Source: Sycon ciliatum (lineage: Eukaryota > Porifera > Calcarea > Leucosolenida > Sycettidae). From it: a DNA stretch of 64,000 bases. The notes beneath the pieces were generated by a model, which saw only the letters and a list, made by a program, of their open reading frames with translations, had not been told where the DNA came from and ran no database searches. Location of the stretch: the NCBI RefSeq assembly GCF_964019385.1, contig NC_088647.1, forward strand, positions 6,772,524 through 6,836,523, given 5' to 3'. Positions 1 to 12,700 of the stretch are shown one piece after another (the first letter of the stretch is position 1; each line of letters opens with the position of its first letter). Made by a program: the position numbers and the translations under genes.

Positions 1-3000
1 GGGGTGTGTCCAAAACAGATCCATAGTGAGTCTTGTTGCTGGTGTATATGTGTAACAGGGTTCTAGCGTGGACAGAAGGTGGTGGTGGTAGGGGTGTGGG
101 GAAACAAACAGTGTACCTCTTTTTCTTTTCTTTTTCACGTTCCACTATTGCCTTGTCACACAAAATTCGACGAGCACCCAGAACGATTGATTTGTGACCG
201 CATTCTCGTTGAGTGACCTGAATATATATATTTTTTAAATGAGCAGAGTGGTGCGCTATCAAGAGTAGGGAGCACACCATCAGAGTAAGGGGCATTGCCC
301 CCCCCCCCCCCCCTTTGGCTAGAACCTTGTGTATTTATGTTGTTGTAGTGGTAGTTCGATGCTACCTTGTCTTTCATATCTGTAATGATTGACACTGAAT
401 CGTAAGTGTGATGGCAACCCGTGAAATGATGGCAATGCTTGGCCTAGAAATTGGCAAGCTAAAGTAAAGATAAGGAGCCGTCCGTAAAATTCAAATAAAA
501 AAGGAAACCCGGAAAGTGGAAAGTTGGAACTGCTTGTCGGCCGCTAAAGCGGCAGGCAGGCTTTGAGATTTTCAGCACACTCCTCATGGCAAGCTTGCAG
601 AGGTAGGGTTACAGGCTAGGTTGGAGCACCATTGGGTTAGCTTTGAACTCCAGCATGTAAACACTGCATGCCTAGCTTCAAGCTACAACACTGCATTCCA
701 TAATAATCATTTCATTTGACAATCGGGTGGGACCAAAATGCAGGGCTACTGCCACCTGCTATCTTGAATTAGTAGCAGCTAGAGACAGTCATCCAAGTAG
801 CCCTTTATGCAGGAGGCCTTCCTTAATTTAATAAAAGGGTTTTGAAGTGTTCACCCCATCACTTGGCGTCAGGCTCCATTGTGTCGTATGACCTGTGTTC
901 CCTCCACTAGTGCACTGTTAACATGTTGCCTCTGATTACTTATTGCTACTTCAAAGTTCAATGCTGATTATTGGTCACAGCTAACTTACTTGTGCAAGCA
1001 TGTCCTTTCACTCACTGGATACTGCACTGCACTGCACTGGTACACTGTACTAGTTGTTGTGGCTGTGCATGTGGGTGTGAGTGTGTTTGCACTGAAATGC
1101 CCAAAGGTAAGTACCCGGGATATTTCAGCCTAGTGTTGGCATCTGTCTGGCTCCGTGAGCCACTAGAATTCTGATATTCCGTCATTCACATTCACGACAC
1201 ATGCGATCATGAATGACGTATCAGGCAGCTCTGGAGTACTCAGTGGAGCTCTGCAGGAGTTTTCGAAAGGGAGAGGCTTTGGCAATGGTGTTTTCAAGTG
1301 CGTGTGGACAGACTTGTTTGAGTGTGGTACAATCATTGTATCCGGCCTGGCACTCAGTTACATCTGCTGGACCTAGTCAGCTAGTGCATGTTCCAAAGCC
1401 ATGTACATGTACTTACAAAAAAAATTAGTTTTAGTCGTGATACATACCACCAGACAGTGGCACCATGTAGCACCAGTTGTCGTGTTACTGTTAGGGTTCA
1501 ACCTTCTTTTCACATACATGTACGGATGTACCGATGTATTGGGTTAGAAAAGTTGCCTGACGATTGAAAGACTCAAGAAACTCGGAGTAGCAACGGATTG
1601 TGTTTTCTTGGGGAGGACCGCTTCCAGTTCCATTGTGTACTAGCTCCAGTGCACCCCATGCCCAGCGCTGTTGAGCCCTCTTTGCGGTGGACTGGACCAC
1701 TTCCCCCTGTGTACCAATGTACTAGTATTAGATAGATAGGCCGTGTTTGACAAGCTGTCAACGGGATCACCAACACCAGTGGCAATTATGTGGTAGTGCT
1801 TCTGCTATGCGTGATCAAGGTGATGCGCTACCAGATATGCACCTGAGAGATAACAATAATGATCACAATAATTATGTATAGAAACATAGGGCCTAGGGGA
1901 GGAGATATAAAAAAAAAAGAAAAGAAAAGGGGGGGGGGTGGGAGTATACAAAGAGTATGATGAACACTACGTCCACAACACAAAACATTAGTAAAGCAGG
2001 ATTCATCATTGTTAGGATCATCCCCATGCTCATTTTCTGAACATTCATCGGAAACACCTGGGTGTCGCCGCCGTGCGGGTGGATCGATCTATGCCTATGG
2101 CCCAGTACTACCAGTAGGCAGTAGATCTAACTTCTAAGGCTACTAACTAAGGCCAGTGGTACTTTGATCTGCAAGGGTCGCGATACGAAACTCACAGCGA
2201 AACGCTGTGGCTATGCTATCACCAGATCACGCCAGTATCAGCGTGACATCGGAGGGAAATGATATGGCAGCCACGGGGACCGCGTACCGGGCGATAGTAT
2301 TGACTATTGTGATGTGAGGAATTGACCCATGTTTCCGACCGCTGATCATCAGTCAGAAACCGCGATCGTTTCTGTACTGTCTTTCAAGTGACTGAGAACT
2401 CTCAGTCTGAGTGAAATCTGAGCGATCTGGTGCGAAGGCCACATCGTTCGCGTGTAAACATCGCATTGATCGCACCCCTTCGATTAGATGGTTTTCGGCA
2501 GCAGTAGAAAATGCCAGGGGTTCAAGTAAATAATAAGTGACCGGTATTACGTGGGCGAAAGTTTGTAGTTTTCTTCTTTCTCTGTGGGTAAGTATTAGTT
2601 AGTTTGACTTCACTCGGCTGTTGAGCAATAGATCATTATGCGCAGTCAGACTGCCTCCTGCCTGAGTCCTGGTTCAGTTGTGTTTCGCGAGGTGCGCACG
2701 AGACGTGCTTTCTTTCCTGGAATGGTTCGTTGTACACAACAGCAACCAGTGGCCCGTGGCCCCCTTATCGTCCACGCGTTCGACGTAGACACTTATGTTA
2801 TTAGCAAGAGTAGTACTCTTGTTATTAGTAATTAGACAGACGTAGTTCCATCTGTGAAAAAAAACTTGGGAGAGCTAGAGTGAGTAGAGAACCGGCATCG
2901 CGCCTACATCGAGCGTGGAGTACACGTACCGCCGTCAGCCGGTAAGTACAGTATTATACAGTGCGAGTTAGTTCGTGTCGTCTGTCGAGTGCACTTTCAT

Positions 3001-4621
3001 CCTTGCTGTCCTCGCTTCATCATAATCAGATAATAGCCGCGTCACACTGCATGACTGTATCAATGTAGTCGCAATTTTGACGTTGCATTGTTTCCTGCGC
3101 TTCCGACCAAGCGTTAGCCAAGGTTCGTCAGGAGAAAAAGAAAATTCTGTGAGCGTGTTCCGTGTGCTGCTGAAGCTAGTGAAGGACTCTGGAGTCTGTC
3201 GTGATCATTACCGAAGTAAGAAGCGTTTGTATTCTACATTTAACCAGATGGAACCGTTGGCACTTGTCAAAACAATGAACTGACAGTGACCATGTACTCG
3301 AATCCTGCATCGTCCAAACGATCGAAACTGGTTTTTAAAACATGTTTTTCGTCTTGGGTGGGCGGTATGGAACTTTTGATTTCGGTTTATCGATGAGTCT
3401 TTGTGTGTGTGTGTGTGTGCGTCTGTGTCTGTCTGTCCGTCTGTCTGTGTCTTTGCAGTGTTTTTGCTTTCGTTGCCCGAGACCAGACGACTCAGCGACA
3501 CCGCTGTCGCATCTATCGGTGCAAGATTTCCGGCAAGAAGATTGCGCGGGTCCTGCGCACAGCCTGCGACCAGATCCTGCAGGAGCGCAAGATGAAGCAG
3601 GACGGCGTGGAGAAGCCCAGGACGGAGGACACCATGGACGGTGTCATGTACAACACGCCGCGCAGCGGAAACGCACCGCCGCTCGTACAATCACGCTCCT
3701 CCTCGTCGTCGTCAGCAACGATCGGCTCCGACAGCTCTGCTGGCGGGTCGTCGACGCAAATAGATCGCTCGGCAACACCGGACGGGGCTGTTCAGGCACC
3801 CGAAGAGAGTACGTTGATAACCATAGACACATGGCCCGGGTATCCTAGTGTGTGCAACATGAACACAAATTGTTTGACATTGTTGGCCAAACTGGCAATA
3901 CCAGGGCTGCCACACTTGGAGGGAGACGAATCTGACAGGGGTGCGGGGGTGTCCCCGTCGGGGGTGCAGGGGGCAGGGCCCCCGCGGTGAATTTTTTTAA
4001 GAAAATGGCTTGCTGTTGGGGCCCCAGAATACAGCACGCGTGCATTTTACAGCTACATGTACATGTACAATGACCGGCCAAACGCGACCTGGAAGCGCCG
4101 AGTTAATGGCCAACTCGACTAAAAAGCGCTCAAAATAAAATAATCGATTGTCCCTCTTCGGGACCAAAATCTGTCGGTTTGTCGGACAGGCGATCAAAAA
4201 TCGGACAATTTCCGAAAAATCGGAGCAAGTGGCAGCCCTGCAATAGATGCACAGTCATGTAACTACCTGAGCTGCATACATGGTATGTCTGCGAAAAAAA
4301 CCCGCATCACGCAGGAATGGTACTCGCAATCTTTCGCTCAGAAAGCGTTAGCCATGTCACTCCACAAAATGGTCCCAGTGATATAGATAATGTCGCTCCA
4401 CCAAAGGGCCCACTGATATAGATGACTACTGTAGGCCGTTGCATGATCTGCATGGATTGCAATGATGAAAAGTCTGAACTCCTAATGAAAACACTCACCT
4501 TGGTGTCCATGATGTAATGATGAGAGTGAGCAGTAATTTATACTGTTGTGTTGCTCTCTGTCTGTCTCTGTATGTTTGTCTCTGTCTCTCTCTCTGTGTC
4601 TATGTGTCTCCTTATCTCTCC

Positions 4622-4677
<56 letters not shown>

Positions 4678-6725
4678 CTCTCGCTCTCTCGCTCTCGCTC
4701 TCAAGACATTGACCCGTTACTTCGGGAGCACAAGGAATGCTTTGCTGCAACGTATCTCGGCTTCACCGACGTCCCATCTAGTTCCGGTAAGTATGCGTGT
4801 TGACATTGGTCCAGCTTCGGACTAAAACATATTATACCCTTTGTAGTTTGTAAGGGAGACAATGATTATTGCAGTTGTCTAGACTATGTATGGTGTCCAG
4901 TTTTGGCACGGTGATAATGTTTGGCAGCCTGGGGGTTGGTCGCCGACAATCAACAACACTAGTACCGTAGGAACAAACTTCAAAGTAAAAAATCAATAAA
5001 AACAAAAACAAAAGCAAACAGGGCGCTCACGAAGGGCTACCACTCGAAACACACTGCTAGTCACTAAAACTGTTTTCAAAATATTGATCAACGTTTTTGG
5101 TCTATGGCTATCATCAGCTAACTAGCGTTACAGGCATGAAGCTGCAGCTGCAGCGAGTGTCCAGACTGGTCTTACGTGATTCTGCATGTGATTCTATTGC
5201 CGTGATGCGTGGTCATGTGTGCAGGTGTGGAAACCATTCGCAATGCAGTCAGCAAAATGCAGCACACCTCACAGGACAACTGGGTGGAGGTGATCGTGGA
5301 AATATCGTCGGTGAAAATCGCCCTGATTGATCAAAAGGTGAGGGCGTCAAACATGGTCGAATCACGCAGCATATCATCCTAACCATACACATCATGCTAA
5401 CCATACACATCATCCTAACCATACACATCATGCTAACCATACACATCATCCTAACCATACACATCATGCTAACCATACACATCATCCTAACCATACACAT
5501 CATCCTAACCATACACATCATCCTAACCATACACATCATGCTAACCATACACATCATCCTAACCATACACATCATCCTAACCATACACATCATGCTAAGT
5601 ACATGCCATAGTACTGTGTCAGGCTGAAAGGCTAGGACGATAGCTACAACGGTCGAACAGCTGTCTGGAGGAATATTGTGTTTTACCAGTTGTAAGTCCG
5701 GGTATAAGTCGACCCCCAAACTTGGGGCCTCAATTTACCGGTTTACGGGCAGTTCTACCCCGGTTATAAGTCGACTACTGTAAGACCAGTAATAAATAAT
5801 AAATAAAATTCACGGTTCGCGTGAGACTCGGCTGCAAGCCGAGTTTTCCGCATCCGCCATGGGAACGCCACCACCCTCTAGGATCAAGGCGCAGGTGCAG
5901 CGCCTAAACGGTGGGAGTAATGTTAACGAGAGCATTTTAAACATCTTGTCTTACAGTGCTACTTCCCTTTTTAGGTCATTAAAAGGTCATTAAAAGGTCG
6001 ACCTATAACCGGTAAAATATGGTATTACCACCAGTATGGAATTACATGCTGGTCGTTTGTTGTGTGAGTTTGCGAGAGTCCAAAGAGACGGGCGTGTTGG
6101 GTCATCTTTGAGCGCATTCTGGGCCTATAAGAAACTGAATTGTCTACCGCCTCCACGTCGCTTATTCATTACCTGCTGTGTTGACTTCTTCACAACAACA
6201 GTCCTACAATGGTTTATTCGAAATGTTTGTCCTTCTTGCAGACGCAAGTGACTTTCAAAGAGCACCGGATTCGCTTCCTCACCTTCTTGGGGATGGGCAG
6301 TGACACATCGTAAGTACAGTGCACCGACAGTTCTACACAGACACACCTGGGTTTAACGACCACTTTTGCTTGCACCGTGGGGTGGTCGCTTAAACCAGGT
6401 TTTACTGTAGTACTAGTAGTGTAGGTGTTTGGTTGTTTATAAATGTTTACAATAGACTGAGTGGAATAATGGATGGAATACCAGGTTGAATACCAGCAGT
6501 GTAATTGCAACATGCACCTGATGGAGAATCCAGCTGCTCCCATTGGTGAAGCTTGCAGTTCCTGTCGACTTGGATAGTCAAGTTTTGGTCAGGGAGGTAG
6601 GAAGTGGGTGTTCCAACGTAGGTAAGAGCCAAGTTCTCCAGTATCACTGCTGAAGTCACTACACCTTGATCTGTGTGGCCGTGGCATTGCAACAATTGTT
6701 TCTGTTTGGCCAGGGTTACCTGTGC

Positions 6726-6783
<58 letters not shown>

Positions 6784-9700
6784 ATGTGTACATGCGTGTG
6801 TATACGCGCATGCACATACCCGTGTGCTGCACAGATACTGTGGATACATCATGAGCAGTGGCAAGGACAAGTTCTGGTGTCACGTATTCCTCTGCGAGAA
6901 GACCAGTGGCAAGCTGGTGATGGCATTGCAGAGTGCGTGCAAGGTAGGCGCACACTCTCAGCCGGGGCTCATCGCGGATGGGATGCTTTGAAGCATCAGT
7001 GTTGCTTTCCCTCTGCCGGGTTCATGCATAGTACGTGTACAGCTCCAGTTAGTAGTGACGTGTACATAGCAAGGAAGGGAATCTGCTCAATGCTCATACC
7101 CTCGAGCACCTGGTAATTCAGGAGAAGCATGCTGTAGATCAGAAAGTTGTAGAGGAGAAGCTTACTTTAGATGGAGCACTGTGTCTACAGGGGCGCCGGA
7201 AGGTATTTTAGTGTGGTACGGTCAGCCATCTGAAGTACAATTTACTTGTGGGGGAGGGATGGCTGAGCCGGAAAATTTGGAAATTTAGAGCCCAGATTAG
7301 TGTATTTTATTGATTCACGGGGTGACTGGGACAAAAAGTGGTACGGTCAATACCGTAGTGACCGTACCATGTGCAATGCCCCTGGTCTACATACACTGAT
7401 GAGTGACTGGCAAACTAACCTGTTTCACAGCTCTGTTGCGAACACTTGCCCCATGGCTTGTCCTTCCCACTCTCCTCCAGGCTCGTTTCCAGCGTGTTGT
7501 GGACACGCAAGATACGGAGGAGAAGGCGGACCACCTGGTGAAGAAGTACCTCAAACCCGCCGCCACCCCGGCTGCACCGACGTCATCGGACGACGCACCA
7601 CGGCCTACGCCGGCTCCGCGTGCACCAAAACCAACTGTATCAAAACCGGCACCTGTGAGTTACAGTCCAATACCATAGAGTGGTTTCACATCTTTGGTCA
7701 TGTGACTAAATTTGTGTAGAAAGTGATCGGGTCATGTGGACAGTGGAACCAACATGGCTGACGTCACGTGACCCATAGATGCAGGGTTTGAATGGAGTTG
7801 GAACCAACATGGCCGATATCACATGACACATAGATGCAGGGGTTGAATGGAGTTGGAAGTTGGAAGCAACATGGCTGTCCCGCATGGTCATGTGATAGCT
7901 GTGAAACCAGCACTCTATACGGTGACAGTAGTACGTGTTGCTAGACCTGTGTTAGCAACCATTCCGATACGAAACCATGTGTATTGTAAAATTGTTTTAC
8001 TTTTAAATTTTCTAGGGCCCTTCCGCTCCTGTAAATACTTGGAACATGTACTTCAAGTACTGAAGACTGCCATGTATGTGCGTGTGCGTGCGTGCGTGTG
8101 TGTTCGTGTATCTATTCATGTCCACCTACTCGCCTCCAGGAGAGTGCGTTCTTGTCGGTACTGCAGAAGCTGAATCGTGTTGCTGGCCGACCAGCGGTGA
8201 GTCTGCTCACTTAGTCGGTACATGATGCATAGCACTACTGTTGATGGCGTGTTGATGGCGTCACGTTATCCGTGATGTCGTGTGTTATTGTCTTATTGAT
8301 GGTTTGTACCCACGTCTGGGATTGGGTTAGGATTAGGGTAAGGACTTTGGTTGCTGAGGCAAATGTGATGGTGAAGAGGAGATGAGTACTGTCCTCTATA
8401 ATAATAATAGTAATATAATGTCAAGCTGACAAGCTCATTGGAACAAAAGGGCTCTAATGCCTCCTGGTTCTGTGGTCATAATTCTGCTGGGATGACGACT
8501 ACACCATAGCTCAGTGGTTAGAGCATCGCTAGCTACAAGCGAGGGTCCCTGGTTCGAGTCCTGGTGGTGACAGTCAATTTTTTCTTCAGACTTTTCCCGT
8601 TTGTGTCTTTCCCTCAAACTAGTCAAAATTCTCCACGAGCTACCTATACCATTGATGTTAGCCGTGTTCTCTAAATGATCCCTTTGTTGTTTGTTGCAGA
8701 CATCTGGCAACAATACTTACTTTCTCTCCGTCGCCGCTAAGTACTACGGAAGTGAAGATGTCTACACTGCCTCGGCCGGTGTCAAGTACGTGCAAGAGCC
8801 GTTCAAGGTAAGCAGTGGCTGCGGTTCCATCCTTTGAGGCTGGCTAGTGCGTTGATTTTTATTTTATTAATGCGATTAATAGTATTAGTGAAGCGGACAT
8901 TACAAAATGATGAATGAGAATACATGTATCTAAAATGGTTGTTCCTAATCGATTTTCTTGAGACTATCATCAGGGAAAATCGTCTCACAATAGAGGCTAC
9001 ACGGAGAAACAAACTACTTATAGGTTATCGGATAGTGGGAAGTATACAAGGTGAGGTGTGAAAAAAAAACTAAAGTGGGAGAGAAGACGAAAGAAATTAG
9101 AAGAAAAGATGTGAGAGTGTTCTGACGGTGTGAGCTACTACATAAGGTGAGTGAAATGAAGGCGTGGAAGCAGGTGGATGTGATAGAGTGAGGAACTGTG
9201 AGGTGTAGCCTCTATTGTGAGACGATTTTCCCTGATGATAGTCTCAAGAAAATCGATTAGGAACAACCATTTTAGATACATGTATTCTCATTCATCATTT
9301 TGTAATGTCCGCTTCACTAATACTATTAATCGCATTAATAAAGTTATTGTCTCCTCGTCGCCTTTTGATTTTTATTTTGTTTAATACCGTTCAGCTCCAG
9401 TATGGTATGGGTTGTCACTACATGTATTCGCTGCCGGTGTTGAGACCACAGTGAAGCCTGTCTAAGACGACCGCTCGAGGGACCTTCACAATGTGGTCTC
9501 TGTTACCAGGTGGTCTCCTTATCCAGGGCCACCAGTCTGGAAATAGCATCGCTTGTCCTGGTTCCAATGCAGTTGGCGTCATGCTTGTTTGTACTCAGTT
9601 GTTACAAAGTTGTCAACGACCTGACGTCACACTTCGAAGCCCTATTATAGGCCATACACACGGAGTAGAAAAGAGAAGAAACGAAGATTCTTTGCTAGCA

Positions 9701-12700
9701 ATGCAATGAGACTGGCAATAATGATTGGTATTAGAACCCTGGTGCTAGTCACTCCGTTCTTGTGCAATGTGTTGTTTCATCTGCCCTTGCAGAGGTTAAC
9801 CAGTGCTGGCCGCGTACCCGTGAGCTGCAAGTGCGAAGTGGACTCCAACGGCGTGCACCTGTCCGACGCAAAGTCCAAGTTTGACTTGTGGTGTCCAATT
9901 GACAAGATCACGTTTGTCACCGTCATCAGGTACTAAAGCGGTATTACATCGTACAGCGCTATACGGGAAGCAATCACAAAACCACTGCCCATGGCATGGC
10001 ATGCAGTGTTTGTGCTGCGATGTTGGAATATTTGTACAAGTACACCATGCCGCACACAGTCACATGCACCCACCCATACACATGCACACTTGTACTTGAA
10101 CTCATTGTGTGTCATGTATTTTTGATGTTGAAACGTTTCTTCAAAGAAAGAAATGTATTGTCGGCTGATGGATCCTATGCCTACGCCGGGCAATACATGC
10201 ACGTCGCTCCTTGCACGGCGTTTCCTGCAAAGTTATATTCCGTCAACAGCACGACACAATAATATACCTACTTGGGTGTTAAAGGGGAAGTTAAGGCAAA
10301 AATTAAAATTTCACCAGTTGTAGTCTTCGGGGTGCTGAGTCGAATGGTCGTGGTCCGAGGAAGCTGAGACGCTCCCTTCCTACTTGAATCCCAATCGAAC
10401 TCGCGTACTTCCACCGAAACTGGGTGACTGCGCCCTACTAGATGGGGATTTGTATGCAAAATGTCACTAAAAGCGCCATTTCGTTCTTATAAAAGCACGG
10501 ATGACCGCGATTGGCCCATGTGTTGTAGTCTTTTGGACGCTGAGTCGACTGGTTTTGGTCCGAAAAGGCTGCGATGCAGCGTTCCTCCTTTATTCCCAAT
10601 CGAGCATGGTTGAAGAAGCAGTCACGTGCTCCTGCGTACACCAGTCACCTGGTCACCGTGCCTGCAGGGTACAACTTACTAGCCTGTTTGACCTTTTTTG
10701 GGTGCAGTCCTGTCACTCGAGTTGAACTCGAGTTGAACCTTGGTGTGAAAGTTGTCACCTGCTGGCGTGGTGACCAGGTGATTTGGGCACCCAGGACCAC
10801 GTGACCGCTTCTTCAACCATGTTCGATTGGGAATAAAGGAGGAACGCTGCATCGCAGCCTTTTCGGACCAAAACCAGTCGACTCAGCGTCCAAAAGACTA
10901 CAACATATGGGCCAATCGCGGTCATCCGTGCTTTTATAAGAACGAAATGGCGCTTTTAGTGACATTTTGCATACAAATCCCCATCTAGTAGGGCGCAGTC
11001 ACCCAGTTTCGGTGGAAGTGCGCGAGTTCGATTGGGATTCAAGTAGGAAGGGAGCGTCTCAGCTTCCTCGGACCACGACCATTCGACTCAGCACCCCGAA
11101 GACTACAACTGACCCGCGCTCTGCGAAAACCGACCTTAGGTGCTTCGTAATTTTTTCGAGAAAAAGAACAAAACGTCACGATCTGTCGATTTTTGAAGAT
11201 TACAAAGTGAGAGTCATGGCGGAACGAAGCAGAAGACGGTCGCTAGCTCAAATTGCTGTGGGCTTCTCCCCAGAGGTTTTAGCCGAACTCCTTCACGATG
11301 AATAGTCATTTTTTGGCCTGGTCCAATCGCAGTTCTGATGACAGCAGTGCCGAGGAGAGTCGGATGTGGAATCGCACGATTTATCGCAGGACGTAACGCT
11401 GATCGAGCTGGACGGTGATGCGGAGGAGAATTTCGATCAGGCGTCAGTTCTGCCACCAGCCCACCCCCTCAATGCCGGCAATATACAGAGTGCAGACCAA
11501 GAAAAATCGGTTCAAGTACTGTCTACAATCCAGGAGGCGCGTGACAAGTTAGTTTGACAAGCGCTGTAGGTGTTCCGCACTGGTGCTGTTTCAAGAGCAT
11601 GACACTTGAAACCTTGCTTACACTTACAGCGCACACAGCGCAGGTCCTGATCAAAACAGATTGCTACTTGTGTGTAGGCGGAAAGCTAGACGTGCTCAGG
11701 AGACGTGGTGAGGCTACCCAGTGCGTCCAGCATGCTGGGAGATGTGATAGATGGGGCTCAACAATACTACTCTGAACTACTAAGTACAGTCAGTGGCTGG
11801 TGTGGAAGTCATGTACATGCATGTCAGGAAGTCTTTGTGTGTGCCCCCAGGATCAAGCCCTGGGTGCTGAAATCTACAGGCTGCTGTCAGTGCAAGTGAA
11901 ATCAGCCCAACACAGAACTCTGGAATGCACTGCCTGTGGAAGATGTTGTGGAGCTGAAGCATTTTATAGAGCATTATGCTATGCTAGTATTATGCTATAG
12001 TTCATGGCCTCCCTTATTAACCTGCGGCTCCACATGGGCACAACAAGCCAGTACCAACCTACATGTATTTGCCCAGTATCACTACGAAGAAGCTTGTTCA
12101 CCAGGCGTTCACAAAGCCTGGTGGCAAAGCTGCATACAGTACGTTTGGCAAGATTTGGATTTGATATCACGGATTACGAAACAATGTGTGTGGCTGATGT
12201 AGACATAACTAGATGTTCTAACTACCAGTACCAGATAAAACTATCAATATCCTTTAACCCGGCATTGATCTTAGCTTCTTCACTACTTTGCACCTGCCTC
12301 TACGCATCATTTCGGCTGGCATATCCTCAAACAGAGCCAAATACCTCTTCCACCAGATTCGTGAGCAACACCATCCACAGAACAGAGATAGAATGTGTCT
12401 ATCTCCACAACAGGAAGATCCAATGCCATCATAAACCTTTCCTTTTGAGGATTATGACATACAGATTTATTCTGCAAAGTTTGGTTGCAATCATCCTGCT
12501 TGAATTCTCATAGCATGGGTTCCAAAATGTAGCATAAAATCCTGGATTTTTGCTATTTTTCCTCCAAAAATTGCAGAAAAATTGCAAAGAAATTGTCATT
12601 GTATCTAACTGAATATGTATGCAATCCACCTAAAACTTCACCAGAAGTTGAAGAAAGGGTCATGGGTCAACAATCCAGCACAAACTCAATTTCGCCAAAA

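Noticed and set aside
1035-1105. Possible Cys-rich exon ending at a GTAAGT donor
   Set aside because: No convincing acceptor and no PTB1-like sequence. Exon 1-25 joins 3459 in phase without it.
5373-5597. CRISPR-like array of regular repeats
   Set aside because: Units are contiguous with no unique spacers; a eukaryotic minisatellite. The same holds for 27948-28276, 37287-37463 and 41598-41762.
8497-8572. Functional tRNA gene
   Set aside because: Mismatches in the acceptor and T stems and no U33; better explained as a SINE head.
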